The notes under the pieces: generated by a model
Databases searched by the model: none
What the model saw: only the letters and a program-made list of their open reading frames with translations
What the model was told of the DNA's origin: nothing
Position numbers and translations under genes: made by a program
Assembly: GCF_026552795.1 (NCBI RefSeq)
Contig: NZ_JANFPI010000007.1
Location: forward strand, 209,276 to 273,275
DNA length: 64,000 nucleotides
Direction of reading: 5' to 3'
Source: Ectorhizobium quercum
Lineage (GTDB): Bacteria; Pseudomonadota; Alphaproteobacteria; Rhizobiales; Rhizobiaceae
Shown here: piece by piece, positions 27,426-36,119 of the stretch
How positions within the stretch are numbered: position 1 is the stretch's first letter
How the letters are laid out: the number at the start of each line of letters is the position of its first letter

Positions 27426-27881
27426 TCACGGCTCCGTTCGGGCATACCGCCCGGTGAAGGTAACGTTGAAGCCGCCGCACTGGTTATTGTCCTCGACGTC
27501 GAGGTGCCCTCCCCCCAACGTCAGCCGCAGCCTGCAATCGTAGGTCTCGCCGCTCGCGTAGTCGATGGCCCGGTCGTCGGCGATCGTGAAGGCGATCTGC
27601 CGGTCGTCTTCCCGCACGCCCGGCCAGACCACCGAGAAACTGCCGGTATTGACCGATCCGCGGCTTGTCCTTTCGGGATCGGTCGTGCCGAATGTCGCAT
27701 TGCCCTCGATCAGAAGCCCGCCCGGCTGCGGGCCGGCGGATATGGCGATCGCCTTCTCCGGGCCGGATTGCCATTCGCCGACCCACCCCGCCCCTGCGCC
27801 GGCCGGTCCGCTGCCGCAGGCGATCACCATGACCGTCGCGGCGATGAGAGGGGGTATGAACGTGCCAGCCTTTGAAATCAT
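27426..27881 (-). CDS. Putative lipoprotein, function unknown
   Basis: About 151 aa from the ATG at 27881. It has a lipoprotein signal: hydrophobic run FIPPLIAATVMVIAC ending in a lipobox-type VIAC at about residue 22. The mature part is beta-rich with WVGEWQSGPEKAIAI at its start and paired Cys in YDCRL and NNQCGGF. An in-frame start at 28004 has a better ribosome site (GAGG) but would bury the signal 41 residues inside, so the shorter form is preferred. It lies beside a small membrane protein on the same strand. Confidence 0.6.
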   Translation of the reverse strand: MISKAGTFIPPLIAATVMVIACGSGPAGAGAGWVGEWQSGPEKAIAISAGPQPGGLLIEGNATFGTTDPERTSRGSVNTGSFSVVWPGVREDDRQIAFTIADDRAIDYASGETYDCRLRLTLGGGHLDVEDNNQCGGFNVTFTGRYARTEP

Positions 27882-28062
27882 CCTCGCGGCTGGATTGCAG
27901 CTAAAACGGCGACGGCTGGCGGGAAGCGGTGCGATACCGGACGACCGGCGCGGGCTCCAGCCGATCCGTTGCTGGAAGGTGCCTTGCGTCGACAGGTCTG
28001 TCATGGAGCTTTATCCCTCGTCCTGCTCACCGCACCGTCGAAGACGCTTTCCGGGTCATCGC

Positions 28063-28308
28063 TCAGACAATCATGGATGTCGCCAGCGGCGAAAGGGCGA
28101 GCAGCATCGCGATTGCCCCGACTCCGCTGCCGTGATTCTTCACCGCATGGAAACCGAAGACAAGCGCCGGAACGGCCGGTATCCATGCAAAGATCATGTA
28201 GGCCCACACGCCCTCATACATGATCAACCACCACCAGAACCATGCGGTCGAGAGGCCGAAAGCCAGAGCCACGATGCTGGAAAAGGTCCAGTCCTGCCTG
28301 CGCCACAT
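28063..28308 (-). CDS. Small three-helix membrane protein, function unknown
   Basis: 81 aa, strongly hydrophobic, with three predicted membrane segments (about 9-29, 35-54 and 62-80) and a tryptophan-rich turn AWFWWWLIMYEGVWAYM. Same strand as the lipoprotein at 27426-27881 with a gap of a few tens of bases, so the two may be co-transcribed. The amphipathic layout supports a real protein; no family is recognised. Confidence 0.55.
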   Translation of the reverse strand: MWRRQDWTFSSIVALAFGLSTAWFWWWLIMYEGVWAYMIFAWIPAVPALVFGFHAVKNHGSGVGAIAMLLALSPLATSMIV

Positions 28309-28501
28309 GCTGTATCCTTATGCCGTCTCTTCATTCCGGAGCGGTTCGCAGATCAGCGGAAAAACGCATAAAAAGCAATCAGAATGGCAATCATCCGCCA
28401 TTTCCGGCCATCTCCCTGCGATTTTGCGCGTCTCCCCTCCCGACCTCATTTCCGGGCGAAGGGTTGTTTTATCGCAATCCGGCCCTAAGCTTATTGGTAT
28501 G

Positions 28502-28522
28502 GACAAATTTTAAAAACTTGTC
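28502..28522. promoter_or_regulatory. 21-bp near-perfect palindrome before the dehydrogenase operon
   Basis: GACAA(A)TTTT-A-AAAA(C)TTGTC: ten-base arms with one mismatched pair around a central A, 66 bases before the gamma-subunit start. Its symmetry and length fit a dimeric repressor site (TetR-, GntR- or LacI-like). No regulator gene adjoins it. Confidence 0.55.
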
Positions 28523-28587
28523 TGATTTCATCAGGTTAATGCTGCATTTTCTCCGTTCTGCGTTATCGACCTGTTCCGGAGGGTTTC

Positions 28588-29340
28588 ATGGGTCAGCACT
28601 GTCCCCCGCGCCTGTCCAGGCGCACATTCCTCTCATCCGTCGCTTTCACCATTCTCGCCGGCACCGCCGGACCGGTGCTGGCCCGCAGCTTCCGGGGCGG
28701 AATTCTGCCCTGGACATCCTATGCGGCCGATCCGCCGGTCCAGGTGACGCCGGGCGGCTGGCATTTCTTCACGGCCGAGGAAGCCGCGACCGTCGAAGCC
28801 ATCGTCGACCGCCTCATTCCCCCCGACGACATCACCATCGGCGGCAAGGAGGCCGGCTGCGCGGTCTATATCGACCGGCAGCTTGCCGGACCCTTCGGCA
28901 ATTCCAGCCGGCTCTACACCCAGGGGCCCTTCCTGCCCGGCCTGCCGACGCAGGGCTATCAGGGCGAGGCGGTGCCGGCGGCGCGCTATCGCAGCGGGCT
29001 CGACGCGATCAAGGCCTATCTGATGCAGAACGGCGGCACGCCCTTCACGGCGCTTTCCCCGGAGCAGCAGGACACCTTCCTGACCGATCTGGAGGCCGGC
29101 AGGATCGCGCTTCCACACAATATCGACGGCAAGGGGCTCTTCACCCTGATCCTCAACAATACGATGGAAGGCTTCTTCGCCGATCCCGTCTATGGCGGCA
29201 ACAGGGACATGGTCTCCTGGCGCATGCTCGGCTTTCCCGGTGCGCGATACGATTATCGCGACCATGTCAGCAAACACAATCAGCCCTATCCGCGGCCGCC
29301 GGTGTCGATTGCCGGCGCGCCCGAATGGCTCGCACAGTGA
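28588..29340 (+). CDS. Gluconate 2-dehydrogenase subunit 3 family protein (gamma subunit)
   Basis: 250-aa Tat-exported small subunit of a membrane-associated, three-part dehydrogenase. The leader has the twin-arginine motif SRRTFLSS and a hydrophobic core ending VLA. The body has the family's ITIGGKEAGCAVYIDRQLAGPFG and ALSPEQQDTFL. In this family the subunit is needed to fold and co-export the flavoprotein, which lacks its own signal. GGAGGG precedes the ATG. It is the first of three genes (10 bases to the next). Confidence 0.88.
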   Translation: MGQHCPPRLSRRTFLSSVAFTILAGTAGPVLARSFRGGILPWTSYAADPPVQVTPGGWHFFTAEEAATVEAIVDRLIPPDDITIGGKEAGCAVYIDRQLAGPFGNSSRLYTQGPFLPGLPTQGYQGEAVPAARYRSGLDAIKAYLMQNGGTPFTALSPEQQDTFLTDLEAGRIALPHNIDGKGLFTLILNNTMEGFFADPVYGGNRDMVSWRMLGFPGARYDYRDHVSKHNQPYPRPPVSIAGAPEWLAQ

Positions 29341-29350
29341 GGTCGGGACG

Positions 29351-31117
29351 ATGACGAGAATTCTTCCCCGCAAGGATGTGGTGATCATCGGCCTCGGCTG
29401 GAGCGGCTCCATCCTCGCCCATGAACTGACCGAGGAAGGTCTGGACGTGCTTGCCATCGAGCGCGGACCCTGGCGCGACACGGCGACCGACTTCAACATC
29501 GGCTACGCCCAGGACGAATTGCGCTACGGCATCCGCCGCGACCTGTTCCTGCAACCGGTCGTCGAGACGATGACGGTGCGCAACGATCCCTCGCAGACGG
29601 CGCTGCCGATGCGCGATTTCGGCTCGTTCCTGCTCGGCAACGGCGTCGGTGGCGCCGGCGTCCACTGGAACGGCCAGACATGGCGCTTCTGGGATTCCGA
29701 TTTCCAGATCCGGACGAAGCTCACCGAGCGTTACGGCGCGCAGAAGGCCGCCGACCTGCAATTGCAGGACTGGGGCGTCACCGCCGCCGAGATGGAGGTC
29801 TTCTACGACCGCTTCGAGTATCTCGCCGGCATTTCGGGCAAGGCGGGCAATATCGCGGGACAGATCCAGGAGGGCGGCAACCCGTTCGAGGATCCGCGCG
29901 CCCGCGACTATCCGCTGCCGCCGATGGAAATGACCTACGCGCCGACGCTCTTTGCCGAGGCCACGCGCTCCCTGGGGATGCATCCGTTCCCCGCGCCTTC
30001 CGCCAACCTGTCGAAGGATTATATCAATCCGCTCGGCATCGCGATGGGCCAATGCACCTTCTGCGGTTTCTGCGAGCGCTTCGGCTGCGCCAATTATTCG
30101 AAGGCCAGCGCCCAGACCACCATCATGCCGGTTCTCATGAAGAAGAAGAATTTCGAGGTGCGGACGGACAGCGAAGTGCTGCACGTCGATCTCGACCGCT
30201 CGGGCCGGATGGCGCGGGGCGTCACCTATGTCGATACGTCCGGCGAGGAATTCTTCCAGCCGGCCGATCTCGTCCTCGTCTGCGCCTATGCGCTTCACAA
30301 TGTGCGCATGCTGATGCTGTCGGGCATCGGCGAGATCTACGATCCCGACACGGGCGAGGGAACCGTCGGCCGGAACTACTGCTACCAGACCAATGCCGGA
30401 GCCTCGGTCTTCTTCGACGACAAGAATTTCAACCCCTTCGTCGCGGCTGGCTCGCTCGGCCAGACGGTGGACGACTTCAACGGCGACGCCTTCGATCACG
30501 GACCGCTCGATTTCGTCGGCGGCGCCGGCGTGAACTGTATTCCGACGAACGGCCGCCCGATTTCCACGCGGCCCATGCCGCCCGGCGCCCCGCGCTGGGG
30601 CGCGGGATGGAAGGAGGCGACCCGGCAGGCCTACAAGAGCACGCTGAGCTTCAGCTCGCAGGGCTCGAGCTACCCGGTCCGCACCAACTATCTCGACCTC
30701 GACCCGACCTACAAGGACCGCTACGGACGGCCGCTGATGCGGATGACCTTCGATTTTCCCGACAACGACATCCGCATGTCGAACTGGGTCTCGGACCGGA
30801 TGGAGGAGATCGCCCGAACGCTCGGCGGACGCGAATACACCATCGCCCGGCGCAACAAGAGCTGGGATTCGGTGCCCTACCAGAGCACGCACAATACCGG
30901 CGGCGCCGTGATGGGCGCCGATCCGAGCACCAGCGTGGTCAACCGCTATCTGCAAAGCTGGGACGTTCCCAACGTCTTCGTGATCGGTGCGTCGGCCTTC
31001 GCGCACAATGCGGGAAAGAACCCGACGGGCACGGTCGGGGCGCTCGCCTTCCTCGCAGCCGACGCGATCCGCAACCAGTATCTGCGCAACCCCGGTGTTC
31101 CCCTGGTGTCGGCATGA
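29351..31117 (+). CDS. GMC-family flavoprotein dehydrogenase (alpha subunit)
   Basis: 588-aa GMC oxidoreductase, the catalytic subunit of a gluconate/2-ketogluconate/fructose/glucose-type dehydrogenase. FAD binds via VVIIGLGWSGS (about residue 10). The Cys-rich CTFCGFCERFGC at about residues 235-246 matches the region that holds a [3Fe-4S] cluster in FAD-dependent glucose dehydrogenases. Catalytic His lies in STHNTGG and the C-terminal FAD segment in NAGKNPTGTVG. It has no signal peptide and is expected to ride out with the Tat-exported gamma subunit. Electrons would pass to the downstream cytochrome c. The sugar or polyol acted on is not evident. Confidence 0.9.
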   Translation: MTRILPRKDVVIIGLGWSGSILAHELTEEGLDVLAIERGPWRDTATDFNIGYAQDELRYGIRRDLFLQPVVETMTVRNDPSQTALPMRDFGSFLLGNGVGGAGVHWNGQTWRFWDSDFQIRTKLTERYGAQKAADLQLQDWGVTAAEMEVFYDRFEYLAGISGKAGNIAGQIQEGGNPFEDPRARDYPLPPMEMTYAPTLFAEATRSLGMHPFPAPSANLSKDYINPLGIAMGQCTFCGFCERFGCANYSKASAQTTIMPVLMKKKNFEVRTDSEVLHVDLDRSGRMARGVTYVDTSGEEFFQPADLVLVCAYALHNVRMLMLSGIGEIYDPDTGEGTVGRNYCYQTNAGASVFFDDKNFNPFVAAGSLGQTVDDFNGDAFDHGPLDFVGGAGVNCIPTNGRPISTRPMPPGAPRWGAGWKEATRQAYKSTLSFSSQGSSYPVRTNYLDLDPTYKDRYGRPLMRMTFDFPDNDIRMSNWVSDRMEEIARTLGGREYTIARRNKSWDSVPYQSTHNTGGAVMGADPSTSVVNRYLQSWDVPNVFVIGASAFAHNAGKNPTGTVGALAFLAADAIRNQYLRNPGVPLVSA

Positions 31118-32325
31118 GAAAGATCGCTCCCCTCCTGGCGCTCGGCGCCTTCCTCGCCTCGTCCGCCGCCGCCGGTGCGGCCGATCAGGCCGACAGGATC
31201 ATCAACGGCCGCTACCAGGCCATCCTCGGCGATTGCGTCGCCTGCCACACGAAGGCCGGCGGCCAGCCCTTCGCCGGCGGCGAACCTCTGCAAACGCCGT
31301 TCGGAACGCTGGTGCCGCCGAACATCACCCCCGACAGGGAAACCGGCATCGGCAACTGGTCGAAGGACGACTTCATCCGCATGATGAAGACCGGCATCGG
31401 CCATGACGGCACCCGTCTTTATCCCGCCATGCCCTACACCGCCTATACCAAGATGCCGGAGAAGGACATTTCCGATCTCTGGGACTATCTGACGACGATC
31501 GAGCCGGTGTCGAACGAGGTCGTCGCCAACCAGTTGCCGTTCCCCTTCAACATCCGGCTCCTGATGCTCGGCTGGAACATGCTCAACTTCACGGAAGGCG
31601 CCTTCGAACCCGATCCGAACCAGTCGGCGGAGTGGAACCGCGGTGCCTATATCGTCCAGGGGCCGGGCCATTGCGGCACCTGCCATTCGCCGAAGAGCTT
31701 TCTCGGCGCCGACAAGGACGGCGAATTCCTGCAAGGGGCTTCGCTGCAAGGTTGGTATGCGCCTAACATCACCGGCAATCCGCATATCGGCATCGGCAGC
31801 TGGAGCGAGGAGGAGCTGGTGCAATATCTGAAGACCGGCACGAATGCCCACACCGTCGCCTCCGGGCCGATGACGGAAGCCATCGCGGATTCGACCTCGA
31901 AGATGACAGACGCCGATCTGAAGGCGATTGCCGTCTACCTGAAAAGCCTGTCGCCGGAGGCCGCATCGAAGCCGGCGCCGGTCGGGGCCGCCGACCGGCG
32001 GATGATTGCCGGCGCGGCAATCTATCACGACACCTGCTCGGCCTGCCACGGGATGGACGGCAAGGGCGCCCGCCAGCTCTTCCCGGCGCTGGCCGGCAAT
32101 GCCATCGTGCAGCAGCCGAGCGCCGAGACCCTGGCGCATCTGGTGCTTGCCGGCAGCCAGGGCGTCGGCACCGCCGGAGCGCCGACCACGCCCGCCATGC
32201 CCTCGCTCGCATGGCGCCTGAACGACCAGCAGATCGCCGACGTGCTGACCTATATCCGCAACAGCTGGGGCAACGCCGCGCCGCCGGTGGCGCCCGATGC
32301 GATTGGCGACGTTCGCGGCAAGTAA
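31114..32325 (+). CDS. Triheme cytochrome c subunit of the dehydrogenase
   Basis: 403-aa periplasmic cytochrome with a Sec signal peptide (about residues 1-23) and three CxxCH heme sites: CVACH at 41-45, CGTCH near 187 and CSACH near 308. It carries electrons from the flavoprotein to the ubiquinone pool or terminal oxidase. Its ATG overlaps the alpha-subunit stop (ATGA). No strong C-terminal membrane anchor is visible, unlike some acetic-acid-bacterial homologues. Confidence 0.92.
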   Translation: MRKIAPLLALGAFLASSAAAGAADQADRIINGRYQAILGDCVACHTKAGGQPFAGGEPLQTPFGTLVPPNITPDRETGIGNWSKDDFIRMMKTGIGHDGTRLYPAMPYTAYTKMPEKDISDLWDYLTTIEPVSNEVVANQLPFPFNIRLLMLGWNMLNFTEGAFEPDPNQSAEWNRGAYIVQGPGHCGTCHSPKSFLGADKDGEFLQGASLQGWYAPNITGNPHIGIGSWSEEELVQYLKTGTNAHTVASGPMTEAIADSTSKMTDADLKAIAVYLKSLSPEAASKPAPVGAADRRMIAGAAIYHDTCSACHGMDGKGARQLFPALAGNAIVQQPSAETLAHLVLAGSQGVGTAGAPTTPAMPSLAWRLNDQQIADVLTYIRNSWGNAAPPVAPDAIGDVRGK

Positions 32326-32380
32326 GGAACACGCGCGGCCTGGCCGCCGGACGTGAAATCCGCATCGGCGCGCGGGCGTT

Positions 32381-32471
32381 CCGGAGCATTGCAGCGGTTC
32401 AGGAAAACGCTGCAATGCTCCGGCTCTTTGTTTTTGCGCAGTTGCGAACGAAACCCGCTTCGCACTTTTCC
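32381..32471 (+). repeat. Dispersed stem-loop repeat, copy A
   Basis: Begins with a perfect 16-bp inverted repeat (arms 32381-32396 and 32408-32423, starting CCGGAGCATTGCAGCG) and continues with TTTGTTTTTGCGCAGTTGCG...CCGCTTCGCACTTTTCC. The same composite occurs inverted at 37792-37894. It may also act as the transcription terminator of the cytochrome operon because a T-rich run follows the stem. It resembles rhizobial intergenic mosaic elements. Confidence 0.75.
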
Positions 32472-32476
32472 CGACC

Positions 32477-33355
32477 CTAGAGATTTTGCGCGAGATAGTC
32501 GACAAACGCGGTGACGCGTCTTGAAACCCGTCGTCCCGAGGCCACGACGGCGTAGAGATTGTGCTCGGCCAGTTCGTATTCCTCCAGCACGGGGACGAGC
32601 CTTCCGGCGGCGACGTCGGCCCTGATGTCGATGCTGGACTTGAGGACGACACCGGCGCCGGCGATCGCCCAGTGGCGCAGCGTCGCCCCTTCGTTGGCGG
32701 TGCGGTCGCCCGATACGCGGACGCTGAACTCGCGGCCCTTGTCCTGAAAGTGCCAGCTCGACTGCGGAGCGTCGGGTCGCGCCAGCACCATGCAGTTGTG
32801 GCCTTGCAGATCCCGCGGATGGCGAGGCTTGCCCGCCTGCTCCCAATAGCCGGGCGAGGCGCAGATCTGCCGCGTCCCGCGGATCAGCAGGCGCTGGTCC
32901 GCCCGCGAGGCGCCGAGCTGTCCCATGCGCAGGGCGACGTCGAAACCGCCTTCGGCCAGATCCATCACGGAATCGCTCAGCAGCAGCGCGAACCGGACCT
33001 CGCGGTGAACCCGCATGAACCCGTCGATGACCGGCGCCAGGCTGTTGCGCCCGAAATCGTTCGTGGCCGTCACCCGGATCTCGCCACGCAGCCGCCCGCG
33101 GTCGGCGACGGAATCGATCGCCTCCTGCACTTCGGCCAGGATGCGCCGGCAGTCCGTCAGGAAATGCTCGCCCTCCGGCGTGAACGACAACCGCCGCGTG
33201 GTGCGCACGACGAGGATCGCGCCCACCTGTTCCTCGAGGCGCTGCAAGCCGAGCGTGACGGCCGAGGGCGAGAGAGACAGGGCGCGGGAGGCGGCGGCAA
33301 GACTGCCGTGGTCGGCAATCGCCACGAGAAGCCGCAGGAGGCTGAGCTGATCCAT
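32477..33355 (-). CDS. LysR family transcriptional regulator
   Basis: 292-aa LysR regulator: N-terminal winged helix (about 1-60; FTPEGEHFL ends it) and a two-lobe effector domain starting GEIRVTATNDFGRN. The ATG at 33355 gives the normal LysR N-terminus MDQLSLLRLLVAIADHGS; longer upstream readings run antisense through the next gene. It diverges from the SDR gene at 33453 across 97 bases that carry the duplicated promoter block, so it is the obvious candidate controller of the cluster to about 42.7 kb. Confidence 0.9.
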   Translation of the reverse strand: MDQLSLLRLLVAIADHGSLAAASRALSLSPSAVTLGLQRLEEQVGAILVVRTTRRLSFTPEGEHFLTDCRRILAEVQEAIDSVADRGRLRGEIRVTATNDFGRNSLAPVIDGFMRVHREVRFALLLSDSVMDLAEGGFDVALRMGQLGASRADQRLLIRGTRQICASPGYWEQAGKPRHPRDLQGHNCMVLARPDAPQSSWHFQDKGREFSVRVSGDRTANEGATLRHWAIAGAGVVLKSSIDIRADVAAGRLVPVLEEYELAEHNLYAVVASGRRVSRRVTAFVDYLAQNL

Positions 33356-33368
33356 CGTTAATCCAGAC

Positions 33369-33436
33369 TGAATTCTGCCTTTCGATGTTAGGTGATTATT
33401 GTTCCAAATGAAAATGATATCCAGGTCGGTACAATC
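33369..33436. promoter_or_regulatory. 68-bp promoter block, copy 1
   Basis: Lies between the LysR gene and the divergent SDR. About 55 of 68 bases match a block at 39295-39362; constant cores are TGAATTCTGCCTT, TTAGGTGATTATTG and TGAAAATGATATCC. Such sharing of intergenic DNA suggests one transcription factor, probably the adjacent LysR protein, acting at both places. Confidence 0.7.
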
Positions 33437-33452
33437 GATAATCGGAGCGGCA

Positions 33453-34220
33453 ATGACCGAATCCTCTTTCTGTCCCGCGACGCGCGGCGGTGACGGTCTC
33501 GGTGCCCTGATCGGCAAGAAGCTCTTCGTTGCCGGCGGCGGATCGGGCATGGGGGCGGCCATCGCCCGGCTGGCTGCGGCACGCGGGGCGCATGTCGCCC
33601 TTGCCGGACGCAGCCGGGCGAAGCTGGACGGCGTCGCGGCCACCTTGCGGGACAAGGCGATCGCCACCCATGCGATCGACCTGTCGGACCAGGACGCCGT
33701 GACCGGGGCGGTCGCCGCGGAAGGCCCCTTCGACCACATCGTGACCACCGCCGGGGATCTGACATTCAAGCCGCTGGTCGATCTGAGCGAGGACGAGATC
33801 AACCGGATGCTGGCCTCCAGGTTCTGGGGACCGGTCAACATCGCCCGGGCGGCGGCGACGCATCTCGTCGCAACCGGCAGCCTGATCTTCGTGTCCGGTC
33901 TGGCGGGATACCGGCCATCGGCAGGCTCCGCCGTCGTCGGGGCGCTGAACCTGGCGCTGGAAAGCCTGGCGATGGGTCTGGCGCTCGAACTCAGGCCGCG
34001 CCGGGTCAATGTCATCTCGCCCGGCGTCATCGATACGCCACTCTGGTCCGGTATGGGGAAGGCGGAACGCAAGGCCTTCCACGACCGGGTGGCGGCGGAA
34101 CTTCCCGCCGGCCGGATCGGCACCGTCGAGGATATCGCCCATGCCGCCATCTCTCTGATGGAGAACGGCTTCATGACAGGCTCGGTCGTCCATGTCGATG
34201 GCGGCGGGCGCATTGCTTGA
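33453..34220 (+). CDS. SDR-fold protein lacking the catalytic Tyr/Lys
   Basis: 255 aa. The Rossmann nucleotide-binding motif is present (AGGGSGMG), as is the C-terminal MTGSVVHVDGGG. At the usual YxxxK site the sequence reads GSAVVGALN where active SDRs have YSASKAALN, so both Tyr and Lys are missing by manual alignment. NNAG is replaced by TTAG. This fits the active-site-less Lin1944-like SDR subgroup, whose role is undetermined. GGAG precedes the ATG at 33453. A paralogue with the same defect lies at 36120-36830. Confidence 0.82.
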   Translation: MTESSFCPATRGGDGLGALIGKKLFVAGGGSGMGAAIARLAAARGAHVALAGRSRAKLDGVAATLRDKAIATHAIDLSDQDAVTGAVAAEGPFDHIVTTAGDLTFKPLVDLSEDEINRMLASRFWGPVNIARAAATHLVATGSLIFVSGLAGYRPSAGSAVVGALNLALESLAMGLALELRPRRVNVISPGVIDTPLWSGMGKAERKAFHDRVAAELPAGRIGTVEDIAHAAISLMENGFMTGSVVHVDGGGRIA

Positions 34221-34229
34221 GAGGAAAAC

Positions 34230-35021
34230 ATGCTGATCGATCTATCGGGAAAGACCGCCATCGTTTCGGGTTCCACCGCGGGCATCGGCCTCGCCATCGC
34301 GAAGGGCCTTGCCGCCAGCGGCGCGCATGTCGTGGTGAACGGACGCCACCGGGAGGCGGTGGACCGCGCGGTGGCCGCTGTAAAGGCGGCGGTGCCGGAC
34401 GCGAAGGTGACGGGACTGGCGGCCGATCTCTCCACCGAAGCCGGGGCGACCGACCTCGTGCATGCGCATCCGGCCTGCGACATCCTCGTCAACAATCTCG
34501 GCATCTACGGCCCGCAGGACTTTTTCGAGACCCCCGACGCGGAATGGCGGCGCTATTTCGAAGTCAACGTGCTGTCCGGCGTGCGGCTGGCGCGGCTCTA
34601 TCTTCCGGGAATGGAGAAGAACGGCTGGGGCCGCGTCGTCTTCATCTCCTCGGAATCCGCCTTCAACATTCCCGCCGACATGATCCATTACGGCTTCACC
34701 AAGACGGCGGCGGTGTCGATCGCGCGCGGTCTTGCCAAGCGCATGGCGGGAACCGGCGTGACGGTGAACTCCGTGCTGCCGGGACCGACCCTTTCGGACG
34801 GGATGGCCGCCATGCTGGAGGACGAGGCCAAAGCGAGCGGCAAGTCCCTCGAAGATGCCGCGCGCGACTTCGTGCTCGCCAATCGCCCGTCCTCGGTCAT
34901 CCGCCGCGCGGCGAGCGTCGAAGAGGTCGCCAACATGGTCGTCTACACCTGCTCTGACCAGGCCTCGGCCACAAGCGGCGCGGCCCTGCGCGTCGATGGC
35001 GGCGTCATCGACAGCCTGTGA
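34230..35021 (+). CDS. SDR family oxidoreductase
   Basis: 263-aa classical SDR with an intact active site: SGSTAGIG cofactor loop, NNLG, Ser in ISSESAF and YGFTK. The ending is TSGAALRVDGGV. GAGGAAAAC precedes the ATG, nine bases after the previous gene. In contrast to its two neighbours it should be catalytically competent, so it may supply the oxidoreductase activity in this set. Substrate unknown. Confidence 0.87.
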   Translation: MLIDLSGKTAIVSGSTAGIGLAIAKGLAASGAHVVVNGRHREAVDRAVAAVKAAVPDAKVTGLAADLSTEAGATDLVHAHPACDILVNNLGIYGPQDFFETPDAEWRRYFEVNVLSGVRLARLYLPGMEKNGWGRVVFISSESAFNIPADMIHYGFTKTAAVSIARGLAKRMAGTGVTVNSVLPGPTLSDGMAAMLEDEAKASGKSLEDAARDFVLANRPSSVIRRAASVEEVANMVVYTCSDQASATSGAALRVDGGVIDSL

Positions 35022-35032
35022 GGAAAATCCAT

Positions 35033-36091
35033 ATGATCAGCGAAACACGCAAACACGCCCTCGTCGCCGGAGGCCTCGGCGTCATCGGCCGCAACCTCGT
35101 CGACTATCTGGCGAGCCGCCCGGACTGGCGGGTAACGGCGATCTCGCGGCGAAAGCCGGATTTCGAAACGCCCGCGACCTTCCTGTCCGTCGACCTTCTC
35201 GACGCGGAGGCGACGCAGGCCGCGCTTTCCGGCCTGTCGGACGTCACCCATGTCTTTCATGCCGCCTATCAGGAACATGCCGATCCGTCCTGGCTGGTCG
35301 ACATCAACCTCGCCATGCTGCGCAACCTCATCGAGGCGGCGGATACGGCCTCGCCGGCGCTGAAGCGGGTCGTGCTCTACGAGGGCGGCAAATATTACGG
35401 CGCCCATCTCGGCGCCTTCGTGACGCCGGCGAAGGAAGACGATCCGCGCCAGATGCCGCCGATGTTCTATTACGATCAGGAGGACTGGCTGCGGCAGAAG
35501 GCCGAAGGCCGGCCGTGGGACATGGTGGCGCTGAGGCCCGATGTCGTCTGCGGCTTCGCCATCGGCAATCCGATGAACCTGTCTATGGTCATCGCCGTCT
35601 ATGCCGCGATCTCGAAGGAACTCGGCCTGCCGCTGCGCTTTCCCGGCACGGCGGAATGCTACGGACGGCTGGCGCAGGTGACGGACGCCGCCCAGCTCGC
35701 CGCCGGTTCCGAATGGGCCGCGAGCCAGGCCCCCGGCGGCGAGGCCTACAATCTCACCAATGGCGATATCTTCCGCTGGAACCGGCTGTGGGAGGCTTTC
35801 GCGCGCCATTTCGACATGGAGCTGGCGCCGCCCATGCCCATCCCGCTGGCGAAGATGATGGCCGACAAGGGGCCGCTCTGGGACAGGATCGTCGCAAAGC
35901 ACGGTCTCGTTCCGGTGCCTTTCGAGACGGTCGCGTCCTGGAGCTTCGGCGATTTCATCTTCAACTGCGACTGGGACGTGATCTGCTCGACGACGAAGAT
36001 CCGCCAGGCGGGTTTCCAGGATGTCGTCGATTCCGAAGCGATGTTCCTGCGGCTTTTCGACGAGTTCCGCGCTCGCAAGGTCATCCCGTGA
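35033..36091 (+). CDS. PRISE-family enone reductase-like SDR
   Basis: 352-aa extended SDR resembling the progesterone 5-beta-reductase/iridoid synthase (PRISE, VEP1) family. Seen are the N-terminal AGGLGVIG, a Lys in GGKYYG (about residue 120) and the Tyr region MFYYDQEDWL (about 145), followed by the conserved run MNLSMVIAVYAAISKELG and LRFPGT. PRISE enzymes reduce C=C bonds of small enones with NADPH. ATG at 35033 with GAGGAAAATCC upstream is preferred to a GTG at 35018. It sits among SDRs and an aldo/keto reductase, so the cluster may reduce reactive carbonyl compounds. Confidence 0.82.
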   Translation: MISETRKHALVAGGLGVIGRNLVDYLASRPDWRVTAISRRKPDFETPATFLSVDLLDAEATQAALSGLSDVTHVFHAAYQEHADPSWLVDINLAMLRNLIEAADTASPALKRVVLYEGGKYYGAHLGAFVTPAKEDDPRQMPPMFYYDQEDWLRQKAEGRPWDMVALRPDVVCGFAIGNPMNLSMVIAVYAAISKELGLPLRFPGTAECYGRLAQVTDAAQLAAGSEWAASQAPGGEAYNLTNGDIFRWNRLWEAFARHFDMELAPPMPIPLAKMMADKGPLWDRIVAKHGLVPVPFETVASWSFGDFIFNCDWDVICSTTKIRQAGFQDVVDSEAMFLRLFDEFRARKVIP

Positions 36092-36119
36092 CAGAAGCAG
36101 GCAAGAGGAGAACGACCCC

